Positions 28,839 through 38,965 are shown, counted from the first letter of the stretch. The stretch is 64,000 bases of DNA from Mucilaginibacter tundrae (GCF_013408825.1 NZ_JACCBZ010000007.1:214680-278679), one strand, 5' to 3'. Numbers and translations are program-made. The notes: generated by a model from the sequence alone, not told the origin.

Positions 28839-30057
28839 GATTGTTAGTTATTTCAATAGAAGCATTGGGTAAAATGATGTTTTTTACATCAGAATAATTG
28901 TTGTGATCATTTTTCGGAACGGAAACTTGGCAGGCATTCTCAATCAATAATATGTATTGATTTGACAACTCGTTTCTAAAGCCTATATCTACCCTTAAAT
29001 CCTGGCTTACTAAACCTACGTTCTCAATTTTAAAAACTACTGAATTAAATTCACTATTAATTTTTTCACCTGCCGTGAATTTATGGCTTTGGAGAGAGAA
29101 TAATTTTATCCCTTCATTTGTATGGAAGGATATATCGCAGTAACAACCATTAATGAATCTATTTTTTAGCCATGAGATTGAAAGATTAAGAAAGCTTTTG
29201 TAAACCCATTGATTAGATGGGTGATCAAAATTTACTTTGACATCAATATCATGGTCGGCTTTATTTAACTGGCTATCATAATATAATTGAGTTATTGCTT
29301 CTATTTCGCCAAATCTCTTTAATTTTCCAGATTCCAGATACAGACCGGTATTACATAAAGCAGTAATTGATGCCATGTTATGGCTCACAAATAAAACGGT
29401 TCTGCCTTCGCCTTTACTAATATCGCCCATTTTGCCGAGACATTTTTTTTGGAACTCGGCATCGCCAACGGCTAAAACCTCGTCAACAATCAATATTTCT
29501 GATTCCAGGTGGGCAGCAACCGCAAATGCCAGGCGCACGTACATGCCTGATGAATAACGCTTTACCGGAGTATCTATATATCGTTCAACGCCCGAAAAAT
29601 CTACTATTTCATCAAATCTGCGTTTAATCTCGGATTTGCGCATACCTAATATAGCACCATTAAGGTATATATTTTCTCTGCCTGTCAATTCGGGGCTAAA
29701 GCCTGTGCCAACTTCCAGTAAACTGGCTATGCGTCCTTTAATTTTTATTGAACCAGTAGTGGGCGAGGTGATACGGCTTAGTATTTTTAGTAAAGTGCTT
29801 TTACCAGCGCCGTTACGGCCAATTATTCCAACAGCATCACCTTGTTCTATATCAAAGTTCAAATCTTTAAGGCACCAAACAATATTGCTTTCGCCTTTGG
29901 CGGTGCGGTCGTTTGGTTCGCCGATGCGTAGATAGGGGTCTTCTTTTCCACGCATTCGGGCAATAAAGCGCTCCACATCACGGGAGATGGTGCCGGTGCC
30001 GAAATCACCTAACTGATACGCTTTCGATAACCCCTCTACTTTTATTGCTTTAGCCAT
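28828..30057 (-). CDS. Wzt-like polysaccharide ABC transporter ATPase
   Basis: A 409-residue ATP-binding protein of the Wzt/TagH/RfbE group. Walker A GRNGAGKST is at residues 80-88, followed by the signature region KRYSSGMYVRLAFAVA and Walker B ILIVDEVLAVGD. The GMYVRL-type signature and the long extension after about residue 260 (a beta-sandwich-like, Wzt C-terminal type domain) point to polysaccharide export with recognition of a chain-end group. No Wzm permease gene is present in the window, so its membrane partner is unknown. It overlaps both neighbours and is coupled to the FkbM methyltransferase. Confidence 0.9.
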   Translation of the reverse strand: MAKAIKVEGLSKAYQLGDFGTGTISRDVERFIARMRGKEDPYLRIGEPNDRTAKGESNIVWCLKDLNFDIEQGDAVGIIGRNGAGKSTLLKILSRITSPTTGSIKIKGRIASLLEVGTGFSPELTGRENIYLNGAILGMRKSEIKRRFDEIVDFSGVERYIDTPVKRYSSGMYVRLAFAVAAHLESEILIVDEVLAVGDAEFQKKCLGKMGDISKGEGRTVLFVSHNMASITALCNTGLYLESGKLKRFGEIEAITQLYYDSQLNKADHDIDVKVNFDHPSNQWVYKSFLNLSISWLKNRFINGCYCDISFHTNEGIKLFSLQSHKFTAGEKINSEFNSVVFKIENVGLVSQDLRVDIGFRNELSNQYILLIENACQVSVPKNDHNNYSDVKNIILPNASIEITNNHGL

Positions 30058-31177
30058 TTGTAGCCATTAGTAATTCTTCTAAGTTATTCATGTAAGCATC
30101 TTCGTTAAAATAATGCAAACATTGTTTTTGTAAATTATGGCGTTTCTGGGATGATAGCGATGTTTCCAATACATTGCTTATAGCTGTTTCCAGTTCATCA
30201 AGGTTATCGGCATCAACTGCTTTACCTAGTTCGCCGTTGCGTATGGCGTCAATACTGCCATCGGCATTGCCGCATATAACGGGCAAACCGCAGGCAAGGG
30301 CTTCAATAAAAACAATACCAAAACCTTCTTTTTTACTGGGTAAAACAAATACATCAGCTAATAAAAAATGGGCGGGTATATCCTTTTCATCAATAAATCC
30401 AGTTAGGATAACATCCTCCTCAATCCCATCCTGAGCAATCATTTTTTTTATGCGGACCTCCTCGTTAATATCGTATTGACCAGATAATACGTATTTAATA
30501 CCGGGGTATTTCACCTTTAACCTACTTATCAATTTAATAACCTGATCATGCCCTTTGTACTGCTCTGAATTTGCCAGGCGGGTTAGGGTGTATATTACTC
30601 GGTTATCAAGGGTAAGGTTATATTTATTTAAAAGATGCTGGGGTTTAACAAATGCGGTTGGCAACTGCATAAATGGGTCAATGGCATTATTTAGTATGGC
30701 GCACTTATCCTGACTCACATTATGCCTTCCGATCATTTGTTGTTTGGTGAAATCGCTTACGCAAACAACCTTATCGCAATGCTTTAAAAAGGCTTTTTGG
30801 AAAAAGCTTAGTGGGCGCCAAACCTCAATACCATGCGCGATAAGCCAAACCTTTGTTTTTGGGTTTATTTTTTTGATGATTAATCCAACCATGGCTAAAT
30901 TAATATGCGTTAAAATTACCACATCAGCCTTGATGCCTTTCTTTATTGCCTGTATAACAAAATTACTTCTGTTGGTATTAAATCCCCTGAATTTTTTTGC
31001 GGGGAGATATTGCGGCATCAGATCCTGATTGTTGTCATAGGCTGAATACATGTCAAAATCCCATTTTCCATTAGTAGCGAGGTGGTTTAATGAATGTGCC
31101 AGGGTTCGGGTCATTTTTTGGATCCCGCCGGTTGTGCTGAAGCTTTGTAGTGTAAAAAGCAGTATTTTTTTACTCAT
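30050..31177 (-). CDS. GT4 glycosyltransferase
   Basis: A 375-residue GT-B enzyme starting MSKKILLFTLQSFSTTGGIQK. The open frame reaches an ATG at 31201, but the ATG at 31177 is preferred: it leaves an 8-base overlap with asnB like the rest of the operon, and the extra eight residues are not part of the fold. The donor domain shows VIYTLTRLANSEQYKGHDQVI and ADVFVLPSKKEGFGIVFIEALACG, with the E-x7-E motif. Acts on the cytosolic side in repeat-unit assembly. Confidence 0.88.
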   Translation of the reverse strand: MSKKILLFTLQSFSTTGGIQKMTRTLAHSLNHLATNGKWDFDMYSAYDNNQDLMPQYLPAKKFRGFNTNRSNFVIQAIKKGIKADVVILTHINLAMVGLIIKKINPKTKVWLIAHGIEVWRPLSFFQKAFLKHCDKVVCVSDFTKQQMIGRHNVSQDKCAILNNAIDPFMQLPTAFVKPQHLLNKYNLTLDNRVIYTLTRLANSEQYKGHDQVIKLISRLKVKYPGIKYVLSGQYDINEEVRIKKMIAQDGIEEDVILTGFIDEKDIPAHFLLADVFVLPSKKEGFGIVFIEALACGLPVICGNADGSIDAIRNGELGKAVDADNLDELETAISNVLETSLSSQKRHNLQKQCLHYFNEDAYMNNLEELLMATNG

Positions 31178-32954
31178 GCGCCTGTAGCTGAAAAAGGGCA
31201 AAACATTTTGACCAGTGTAATTTGTCAGTTTTAAAATTTTCGACCATTTTTTTAACCGTTTTGCCCTTGTACATAGTTTCGTCGGAGATATGCCGGTTTT
31301 GCTGCATCCATTTTTGTAGCGGGAAAGAAAAGCCCATCTTAGGCCTGTTCCATATTTCTTTAGGTATTAGATCTTTAAAACTATCTGTCAATAATTTTTT
31401 TGGCTGACCGCCAAACCTTATTTCAGGTGAGATTTGTGTGGTTAGATTGATGAACATCTCGTCCAGAAAAGGAACCCTTACTTCGAGGCCATGATTCATG
31501 CTCATTACATCCGTATCGCGAAGCAATTGGTTTTGCATATAAAAATTGCTTTCCAGTTGTGAGGCGTATGATTTATTGTAGATTTTTGTTGCGGGTGTAT
31601 TATCACCTGAAAATAAAATATCGGCTACTTGCTTAATATCAGCATCCAATATAGCTGCAATACTTGACGGGGCGAATAAGGCCCGTAAGAAAAGGTAGTC
31701 AGCTGCTGGATTATTATATTTAAGAAACTCGAATTTTTTATACTGATCTGCCAACAGTGGTGTGGCTAATGAAAATAAGGATGTAGGCACCGATCTTAAA
31801 TATTTAAGATAATGTATACGGCTAAATGATGGATAACCACCGTACAACTCATCGGCTCCGATGCCCGATAACACTGCTTTTAAACCGTCCTGCTGCGCGT
31901 ATTTGCTAATAAACCAAGTGTTGATGCCATCGGTAGTTGGCATATCCATAGCTTGGAGTATTTGCGGGAAGCATTCTTCAAAATCTTGCTGTTTTACGAG
32001 GTGATCAAATTTTTCGCCGTCGATTTTATCGCGAATGATTTTTTGAAAAGCACTTTCGTCATGCGTTTTTTCGTTGAAGTGTATGGAAATGGTTTTAAGG
32101 CTGGTATGCTTTTGCTGGTTAGCCAATAAGGTGAGCAGACTTGAGTCGACACCGCCACTTAAAAATACCCCAATTGGAGCATCGGCTATTAATTGCCTGC
32201 TTACTGCTTTAGTTAATGTATTAACTATTTGTTCACGAGCCTCGTCAGCATTAAATATGGATATTTTATTTACCGGATTTCCGTAGGCACCGGCATTAAA
32301 CGTGGCTTTTGCATTATCCCAGCATAAAAAGTGCCCTTTGGGAAGGCTATAAACATTTTTTAAGGTGGTATAAGGCTCTGGTATGTGGCCATAAGCCAAA
32401 AACCGAATTTGCCAATCTTTGTCTTGCTCGGTTGCCAAACCGGCTACCTTAAATGCCCTTACCTCTGACGCGAAGCTTAGCTGACCTTTGTCTGCATAAT
32501 AGTATAATGGTTTTATTCCGCCGGTATCCCGCACCAGGTAAGTGCTGTTTTTGGCTTTATCATACAATGCAAAGGCGAACATGCCGTTAAGTTTTTCAAA
32601 AGAAGCCGTACCCCAATGCAAATAGGCTTGGATAATAACTTCGGTGTCGGTGGTTGAACGAAATTTGGCACCGGCAGCCAACAACTCTCTTTTTATTTCG
32701 GGGTAGTTGTATATCTCGCCGTTAAAGGTTATCCATGCTTTTTCGTCCACATCAGCCATTGGCTGGTGCCCGTTGTTACTTAGATCGATGATTGACAGCC
32801 TGCGCTGGCCAAAGCCAAGATGCTTTTCCTCGTCGATAAAAATACCCTCATCATCCGGGCCGCCATGCTGTAAAGCAGTACACATCAGCTTAATCTTACT
32901 GCCTATCTCACCGGGCGATAACCGGGCCGATATTATTCCTGCAATCCTGCACAT
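31170..32954 (-). CDS. asnB: Asparagine synthase (glutamine-hydrolysing)-like
   Basis: A 594-residue protein of the AsnB class. Cys2 follows the initiator (MCRIAGI), so the N-terminal glutaminase domain (about 2-200) is intact, with RRLSIIDLSNNGHQPM and FNGEIYNY. The synthetase domain carries the PP-loop SGGVDSS at residues 266-272. The usual role is amidation of aspartate to asparagine; copies inside polysaccharide loci may instead amidate sugar acids, an inference from location. It is the first gene of the packed block that runs to 9334 and follows a 138-base gap after the UpxY gene. Confidence 0.92.
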   Translation of the reverse strand: MCRIAGIISARLSPGEIGSKIKLMCTALQHGGPDDEGIFIDEEKHLGFGQRRLSIIDLSNNGHQPMADVDEKAWITFNGEIYNYPEIKRELLAAGAKFRSTTDTEVIIQAYLHWGTASFEKLNGMFAFALYDKAKNSTYLVRDTGGIKPLYYYADKGQLSFASEVRAFKVAGLATEQDKDWQIRFLAYGHIPEPYTTLKNVYSLPKGHFLCWDNAKATFNAGAYGNPVNKISIFNADEAREQIVNTLTKAVSRQLIADAPIGVFLSGGVDSSLLTLLANQQKHTSLKTISIHFNEKTHDESAFQKIIRDKIDGEKFDHLVKQQDFEECFPQILQAMDMPTTDGINTWFISKYAQQDGLKAVLSGIGADELYGGYPSFSRIHYLKYLRSVPTSLFSLATPLLADQYKKFEFLKYNNPAADYLFLRALFAPSSIAAILDADIKQVADILFSGDNTPATKIYNKSYASQLESNFYMQNQLLRDTDVMSMNHGLEVRVPFLDEMFINLTTQISPEIRFGGQPKKLLTDSFKDLIPKEIWNRPKMGFSFPLQKWMQQNRHISDETMYKGKTVKKMVENFKTDKLHWSKCFALFQLQAHE

Positions 32955-33092
32955 AAGAAACGTATGTTCATAGCTTCGCCCCGTAAGTCACAATGTTGCT
33001 TGTAACTTATTGTATTTTAGTTTGTTAAGTATTGCCTAAAATGGCTGTAATCCCGTATTGCTTTGCAGCTATACTGTTTAAATCTTGTTTAA

Positions 33093-33611
33093 TTAAAACC
33101 GGTCAATAATATTAGCCGCAACATTTACAATAATTGAGCAGCCTAAATTATCAAGGCGTAATATTAACTTTTTTTGCGACTGGTATGCTATTATTTCGCC
33201 AATCATGCCTTTAAGCGGTCCTGCTTTAATCATGATTTTTTCACCAGCCTGCAAATTGTCTTCAGTAATTTCCAGCTCATAAGGGCTGGCCATAAGTAGT
33301 TTTAAATCTTCTATCTGCCTGTCGGGCATCGAAGTTATTTTGCCTGAGAAATATATGAACCGGGTTATGCCCTTTGTCATTAAAACTTCAGCCTGTTCGC
33401 TCTCATTAATATTTACAAACAAGTAAGATCTTATAAAAGGCTCTTCCACCCATTTTTTACGATCGCTCCATTGCTTAAGTTGCCTGTGGAGCGGCAGGTA
33501 GGCTTTAATACCTTTATCTGTTAATGCCTGGTATGCTTTTTTTTCGGCCCGTGGATGTGTATAAACCGGATACCATTTGTAGCTTAACGTTATGCTTGCT
33601 GTTACCGACAT
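33093..33611 (-). CDS. UpxY/NusG-family transcription antiterminator
   Basis: A 172-residue NusG paralogue. The NGN domain covers about residues 10-110 (KWYPVYTHPRAEKKAYQAL, then KWVEEPFIRSYLFVNI), and a KOW element lies near 118-150 (AGEKIMIKAGPLKGMIGEII). In Bacteroides, UpxY proteins bind RNA polymerase and prevent premature termination in their own capsule operon. Here the gene lies between wzc and asnB rather than first in the operon, so it may act mainly on the 23-kb block downstream. Gaps: 15 bases to wzc and 138 bases to asnB. Confidence 0.88.
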   Translation of the reverse strand: MSVTASITLSYKWYPVYTHPRAEKKAYQALTDKGIKAYLPLHRQLKQWSDRKKWVEEPFIRSYLFVNINESEQAEVLMTKGITRFIYFSGKITSMPDRQIEDLKLLMASPYELEITEDNLQAGEKIMIKAGPLKGMIGEIIAYQSQKKLILRLDNLGCSIIVNVAANIIDRF

Positions 33612-33626
33612 ACCTTGCCCAAGCGC

Positions 33627-36047
33627 TTATGATTTAAACCAACTCTTAATATTCCACCATTTTTTTTCTTTAGAATCAATATAATAACCAGAGCTTTCGT
33701 AGCCCGCGTAATCTGAGTAATAATAATACCTGGAGCCATAATTTTCTCCGGTAAATTTGGTGGTATAATATCTGGAGTGTAGCAAGTCTTCTGCAAAAGC
33801 ATTTAAAATAATAGCTGTATTATCCAAATGATATTCCTGAGCTATACGTTGAGGTACGGTCGCGGCATAAAATTTTGATTTACCGGAACGGATCACGAAA
33901 ATATTAATATCGCTTATCCTAATTAATGGTATGGCGTCTGAAACAAGGCCGATTGGAGCGGTATCAATCATGATGATATCATATCTTGATCTTAACTCTT
34001 CAATCAGGATGCTCATCCGCGGGTTATGTAATAGCTCGGACGGGTTTGGTGGTACCGGGCCGGATACTATAAAATCAAGATTTTCCTGTTTGGAGTGAAG
34101 AATAATTTCGTCAAGTGTTGTTTGATGGGCCAGGTAATTACTTAATCCCTTATCATTAGGTACATTAAAGGTATGGTGTATCCTTGAGCGGCGAAGATCG
34201 GCTGCTATAAGTATAACCTTTTTATCTATTAGCGATAATGTACTAACCAGGTTAACCGCTACAAATGATTTTCCTTCGCCCGCTACTTCAGAAGTTATGC
34301 AAATAACCTTGCTTGATTTTTCGGACGCCAGAAAGCTAAGATTAGTACGCACCGAGCGCACTGATTCGGCAAAAATGGATCTGGGCTTGCTTATAGCTAA
34401 TATTTGTGAGTTATCTTCATCAATATCTTCAGGAAATTTTCTGATAACACCAAGGATAGGTACTGAAGTAAGGCTTTCTACAGTTTCCTTATCATAAATA
34501 TAAGGGTTCAGTATCCTGATCAATATAATTAAGCCCAGCCCTATTGATATGCCTAATATTAGCGCGGTATGGTGGATTGAATTATCATCGGGAGACACCG
34601 GACTAAAATTTGGCTCAGCCTGTTCAATAATGCTTGCACCGGGTAATATTGCCGAGCGGCTGATCTGCGCTTCTAATTTCTTTTCAGACAGGAATGAGTA
34701 TACTTTATCATTAACATCAAAATCACGTTTTAAACCTACCATAACCCGTTCATTCTCGGGTAATGTATTTATCTGTTGGTCAACTTGTTGCAGTTGGCCG
34801 TTAAGATAATCCATAGTTCTTCCAATACGGGCGTGTTGCGCGTTAAGGTTGTCTAAAGCGGCATTTTTTACCTCAAGTATTTGCTGGTTAACATCCTGTA
34901 CTGGTTGCGAAGATGAAATATATGATTTTAAAAGTTCGTTTTTTCGGAGGATGAGTGTATTGATATTGGTTATCAACTGCGAAAGCAAAGGATCAATGCT
35001 ACCCTGCATGCTAAAATTAAGGCTAACATTGTCTTTTTCGCTGGTAATCTGGTCTTTTAGTTGATCGATAGCCTGCAATTGTATTTTAAGTAAGGATTGC
35101 TGGGTCTCCAGGTCTTTACTTTTACTCAATGCATCGGCAGCGGCCGTGCTGATGTCAATTATACGCGAGTTTTGTTTGTTTTTTTCGATCAGATTTTCTG
35201 AGCCACGTACTTCCACCGAGATCGTATCCAGTTGATTTTGAATGAATTTTATCATTTGGGTAGCCGACTGTGTTTTTTGATTCCGATCGTAATCCAAATA
35301 CTCCTTCATGATGGCATTAAGCACATCGGCTGCAAATTGTGGATTAGAATCAGTTTCCTGCAGTGATATGATATTGGAGTTTTTTACCACTTCATTGGTA
35401 TGTAAACCGCCTAAAACGCGCCCAACGAAATCATCCGGTACGTTGAATTTAAACATGTAGACAGCATTCCTTATATCTCCGGGGTTTTTAATACTGAAGG
35501 CCATGTTTTCAATATTAACCGGTGTGTTGTATGAAAATACCTTTGTTATATCTTTTCCACCTGCTTTATAAGTAAGGCTGAATGTATTCCTGTCATTGGG
35601 CTGATAGCTGATCAGATCGTGATAAAAATTAAGCGTATCGAATTTCAACAATTGAATGTTGAGTGGTTTTTGCGGGTAAATATCGGTAGTACGAACCCTT
35701 CCGCCCAGAAAAAAGCTTACATGGCAATCAAGATCCTTAATAGCACTGAGGACTAAGCTGCGACTTTGTATAACGTAGGTTTCGCTTTGTATTTTTGAGG
35801 CACCCTTTTCAGAACTGCCCATTACGTTCATCAAGTCAGATATTTCAGACTTTTTTTCTTCAAACTTCATCGTGGCCGATGTCGCGTATACTTTTGGGGT
35901 GTACCATAAGTATACATTTGCTATCAGCATGGTCAAAATTACCGATCCTGCTACCCAGTACCAGCGGCTTAATAAAATTTTACCTATCTTAAAATAATCT
36001 AATTCCTGGTTGGGTAGTTTATTCTGGGCTTTGTTAATATCTTCCAT
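33627..36047 (-). CDS. Wzc-like polysaccharide co-polymerase/tyrosine kinase
   Basis: An 806-residue inner-membrane protein. The Wzz-type N-terminal domain has a helix at about 30-50, coiled-coil-rich periplasmic sequence (about 260-430) and a GNVR-type NERVMVGLKRDFDVND near 432-446, followed by a second helix near 493-512. The cytosolic BY-kinase domain holds Walker A SEVAGEGKS (586-594), Walker A' ILIAADLRR (612-620) and Walker B IIMIDTAPIG (691-700). Eleven tyrosines occur between 760 and 789, the autophosphorylation cluster. It controls polymer length and export with Wza; the two genes overlap by one base. Confidence 0.95.
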   Translation of the reverse strand: MEDINKAQNKLPNQELDYFKIGKILLSRWYWVAGSVILTMLIANVYLWYTPKVYATSATMKFEEKKSEISDLMNVMGSSEKGASKIQSETYVIQSRSLVLSAIKDLDCHVSFFLGGRVRTTDIYPQKPLNIQLLKFDTLNFYHDLISYQPNDRNTFSLTYKAGGKDITKVFSYNTPVNIENMAFSIKNPGDIRNAVYMFKFNVPDDFVGRVLGGLHTNEVVKNSNIISLQETDSNPQFAADVLNAIMKEYLDYDRNQKTQSATQMIKFIQNQLDTISVEVRGSENLIEKNKQNSRIIDISTAAADALSKSKDLETQQSLLKIQLQAIDQLKDQITSEKDNVSLNFSMQGSIDPLLSQLITNINTLILRKNELLKSYISSSQPVQDVNQQILEVKNAALDNLNAQHARIGRTMDYLNGQLQQVDQQINTLPENERVMVGLKRDFDVNDKVYSFLSEKKLEAQISRSAILPGASIIEQAEPNFSPVSPDDNSIHHTALILGISIGLGLIILIRILNPYIYDKETVESLTSVPILGVIRKFPEDIDEDNSQILAISKPRSIFAESVRSVRTNLSFLASEKSSKVICITSEVAGEGKSFVAVNLVSTLSLIDKKVILIAADLRRSRIHHTFNVPNDKGLSNYLAHQTTLDEIILHSKQENLDFIVSGPVPPNPSELLHNPRMSILIEELRSRYDIIMIDTAPIGLVSDAIPLIRISDINIFVIRSGKSKFYAATVPQRIAQEYHLDNTAIILNAFAEDLLHSRYYTTKFTGENYGSRYYYYSDYAGYESSGYYIDSKEKKWWNIKSWFKS

Positions 36048-36850
36048 TAGTGGCGCGCAAGCGTAAAAATTATTAAAAACGTATTAAGTATAATTAGGGC
36101 TGGCTGTATAATGGTTGAAAAGGTTGAAATTTTATCTGACTGAATAGCCCGTTTGTTTTGCGCAACATAAATTATATCGCCGTTTTGTAAAATACCGTTA
36201 GGATTTGAAAGTGATTTGATATTACTCAGATCAATACGTATAACATTCGGGTGTGCCGGATCGCCGCGGATAATTTCAACATTTGTTTCATTTGCTTTAT
36301 CAGTAAGTCCACCAGCTTCACCAATTAGCTCAATTAATGTTGTTTTATCCTTTATCAGTTGATAATTACCGGGTGTTTTTATTTCGCCAAGTATGGTTAT
36401 TTTTAAGTTGACTATTTTAAGCTCAATAATAGGATCTTTTAATAAAGATTTTTTATACAATTCCTCAACCTTGTTAGCGGCTTCCTGCCTTGTGAGGCCT
36501 GCAACCTGCACGCGGCCAATAACAGGTAACGCTACACTGCCATCCTCTTCTACCTGAAAATCCTGACCTTGGAGTGAACTGCCGCCGCCAGACGCTGATC
36601 CGCTTGATGAGGCCGTTGCCGAGGGTGCATCACCAATAATATAGCTTATGTTTTGCAGGTTGCGTATTTGTAAAATATCCTGGGGTTGTATGTGATAGTG
36701 AAGCATAGGTGTTGGCGTTGTGGTTGAAATGCTATCAAAACCTTGCTTTTCCTGAAACAGTAATTGATCCTGTTTATAGGAGCAGGATGTTAAAACAGAA
36801 AGTAAACTAAAGGTTAAAAATACAAATATAAAAACGCGCATATTGAACAA
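36047..36850 (-). CDS. Wza-like polysaccharide export lipoprotein
   Basis: A 267-residue outer-membrane export protein. A lipoprotein signal ends at C23 (LTSC), a Poly_export domain spans about 55-140 (HYHIQPQDILQIRNL, EDGSVALPVIGRVQVAGLT), and an SLBB domain lies at about 150-230 (ITILGEIKTPGNYQL, NGDIIYV). A final hydrophobic helix (about 243-265) is usual in Bacteroidota members. It is the first gene of the minus-strand polysaccharide transcript, preceded by a good -7 box. Wza and Wzc together form the trans-envelope export path. Confidence 0.94.
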   Translation of the reverse strand: MFNMRVFIFVFLTFSLLSVLTSCSYKQDQLLFQEKQGFDSISTTTPTPMLHYHIQPQDILQIRNLQNISYIIGDAPSATASSSGSASGGGSSLQGQDFQVEEDGSVALPVIGRVQVAGLTRQEAANKVEELYKKSLLKDPIIELKIVNLKITILGEIKTPGNYQLIKDKTTLIELIGEAGGLTDKANETNVEIIRGDPAHPNVIRIDLSNIKSLSNPNGILQNGDIIYVAQNKRAIQSDKISTFSTIIQPALIILNTFLIIFTLARH

Positions 36851-36879
36851 TTCTGTTTAACTAAATTAGGTCTTAATAC

Positions 36880-36887
36880 CAAAAATA
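36880..36887 (-). promoter_or_regulatory. Putative -7 element of the polysaccharide operon
   Basis: On the minus strand this reads TATTTTTG, an exact TAnnTTTG match, 29 bases before the wza ATG. It lies in the 74-base gap shared with the divergent GT2 gene. A convincing -33 box was not found. Confidence 0.45.
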
Positions 36888-36924
36888 CATAATTTGCGGG
36901 TATTAAAAAGCAGTATTTTTCTTA

Positions 36925-37671
36925 GTGCAGGATATAAGGGTAAGTTTAATAACAGTTACATATAACGCTGAAAGTACTATTGAGCGTTGTATACGATCGG
37001 TTATCGCCCAAAACTATCAAAATATAGAGTATATAGTGATTGACGGTGCCTCGACCGATAGTACACTCCAAATTATAAATCGCTATGCTCAAAACATTAA
37101 AATTATCATTTCCGAACCCGATAAGGGAATGTATGATGCCCTGAACAAGGGAATAAAGCTTGCAACAGGTGATATTGTTGGCATTTTAAATGCTGATGAT
37201 TATTTTGCTTCAGATGACATTTTAACCGACGTAGCTACGGTTTTTATGCACTCAAATACCGATGTCCTATATGGTAATCTAGACTTTGTGGATGTAAATG
37301 AAACTATAATTCGTAAATGGCGTACAAGGGCATATAAAAGAGGGAATTTTGATTGGGGGTGGATGCCTGCTCATCCGACGTTTTACTGCAGGAAATCGTT
37401 ATTTAACAGTTTTGGGGTTTATAGTTTGGAACATGGAACTGCCGCCGATTATGAACTGATGTTAAGGTTTATGCATAAAACAGAAGTTAATGCGTATTTT
37501 CTTGATAAAGTTATGGTTAAGATGCAGTGTGGAGGAATGAGCAATAAGAACCCCGTAAGTAGAATTAAAGCGTGGAGATTTGATTTAAAAGCAATGCGCA
37601 AAAACGGAATTAAATTTCCGTTAATTGCGTTGATTATGAAGCCCTTACGAAAGATGGGGCAGCATTTTTAA
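36925..37671 (+). CDS. GT2 glycosyltransferase (divergent from wza)
   Basis: A 248-residue family 2 glycosyltransferase using a GTG start; no in-frame ATG lies nearby and the conserved strand VSLITVTYNAESTIERC begins six residues in. IEYVIDGASTDSTLQII, SEPDKGMYDALNKGIKLATG and LNADDYF (DxD-type) match the WcaA/PGA-like branch. A HPTFYC motif and a C-terminal basic region follow. It is transcribed away from the main operon, towards the WecA-like gene, and probably adds an early sugar of the repeat unit. Confidence 0.92.
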   Translation: MQDIRVSLITVTYNAESTIERCIRSVIAQNYQNIEYIVIDGASTDSTLQIINRYAQNIKIIISEPDKGMYDALNKGIKLATGDIVGILNADDYFASDDILTDVATVFMHSNTDVLYGNLDFVDVNETIIRKWRTRAYKRGNFDWGWMPAHPTFYCRKSLFNSFGVYSLEHGTAADYELMLRFMHKTEVNAYFLDKVMVKMQCGGMSNKNPVSRIKAWRFDLKAMRKNGIKFPLIALIMKPLRKMGQHF

Positions 37672-37752
37672 CTGTTGAAAATCTACAGGCCTATTAAGGA
37701 ACATTTATTGTTTAAGTCAAAAAAGAATTAATTTTTAGCTATTGTACACCTT

Positions 37753-38856
37753 ATGCAAGAATATTTACACACTTACCCTATATTATATTACCTGTTCATT
37801 ATAGCTTTCTCCATAATGATTACGGTACTTGCAATCCCATCAATACTGCATATTGCCCGTGAACGCCATTTGTACGATGACTTGGGCAGTTTTAGAAAGC
37901 ACCACGATCATGGTATACCGCGCCTTGGCGGTGTTGGTATTTTTGTGAGTTTTACCATAACATCACTTTTATTTGGTTTTGCAGATAAGTCCCTGCCCAT
38001 TAATTACCTACTTACTGCCTGTATTATTTTGTTTGCAATGGGCCTTAAGGATGATTTAACCGGCGTACACTCAACTACCAAATTTATTATGCAGTTTATT
38101 GTAGCGGCAATATTGGTTGTATTGGGCAATATACGTTTAACCAGCATGTATGGCATTTTTGGAGTTACCGAATTGCCGTATTTTTTAAGCGCCCTGCTAT
38201 CTATTTTGCTTATTATGCTTATTGTTAATGCCTTTAATTTGATAGATGGAATTGATGGTTTAGCATCAGTTACATGCATGATGGTGAATGGTACTTTTGC
38301 CGTTCTGTTTATTTACATGAAGCATTATGAACTTGCCGCGGTTGCACTAGCTATGGTGGGCGCTACAACAGGTTTTTTGAAATTCAATTTATCGCCCGCT
38401 AAAATATTTATGGGCGATACCGGATCGTTGCTGATTGGGCTAATATCGGCAGTAATGGCATTAAAGTTTATTGAGTTAAATAAATTTACTAATACCAGCA
38501 TGCCTGCGGTGTATAATGCGCCCGCGTTAACCTTCGCTATATTAATTGGGCCAATATTTGATACTTTACGTGTATTTACCATGCGCATTGCAAATGGTGT
38601 ATCACCTTTTACAGCCGACCGTAACCATATGCATCACCGTATATTGACACTTGGTTATAGCCATATACAAACCACGTTAATTTTGGCAGGTCTTAATGCG
38701 TTATGTGTTGTTATTGTATTAGTATTTGGGTACGTTGGTAATTCTACATTAATATTATTAATAACAGGAGTATCATTATTATTTAATTGGTTTATCACCT
38801 TCCTTACCCGCTCAAAAGAACGCGAAAACCTGGCGTTACGCAATTTATTCGCTTAA
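37753..38856 (+). CDS. WecA/TagO-like undecaprenyl-phosphate sugar-1-phosphate transferase
   Basis: A 367-residue membrane enzyme of the MraY/WecA superfamily with about eleven helices. Motifs: [13 protein letters not shown] (48-60), KDDLTG (99-104), [12 protein letters not shown] (159-170), GDTGS (221-225) and HMHHR (292-296). The HMHHR motif separates WecA/TagO types from MraY. It starts polymer synthesis by loading a HexNAc-1-phosphate onto undecaprenyl phosphate at the inner membrane. Together with the preceding GT2 it supplies the first steps for the polysaccharide made by the divergent operon. Confidence 0.93.
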   Translation: MQEYLHTYPILYYLFIIAFSIMITVLAIPSILHIARERHLYDDLGSFRKHHDHGIPRLGGVGIFVSFTITSLLFGFADKSLPINYLLTACIILFAMGLKDDLTGVHSTTKFIMQFIVAAILVVLGNIRLTSMYGIFGVTELPYFLSALLSILLIMLIVNAFNLIDGIDGLASVTCMMVNGTFAVLFIYMKHYELAAVALAMVGATTGFLKFNLSPAKIFMGDTGSLLIGLISAVMALKFIELNKFTNTSMPAVYNAPALTFAILIGPIFDTLRVFTMRIANGVSPFTADRNHMHHRILTLGYSHIQTTLILAGLNALCVVIVLVFGYVGNSTLILLITGVSLLFNWFITFLTRSKERENLALRNLFA

Positions 38857-38965
38857 TTATTCTGTTTACCTACCGGTAGTTCTACCTGTTTTGATGATCC
38901 AGCTGCCATAAAATGAAACTATTTACTTAATTTTAAGTTATATAGTTCATTAACCTTTCATTAAA

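Noticed and set aside
33602..33802. 66-residue minus-strand frame over the 3' end of the Wzc-like gene
   Set aside because: Out-of-frame shadow that overlaps the Tyr-rich tail of Wzc.
38869..38890. CTACCGGTAG palindrome after the WecA-like gene
   Set aside because: Ten bases are too few to exceed chance; no further arms or T-run.
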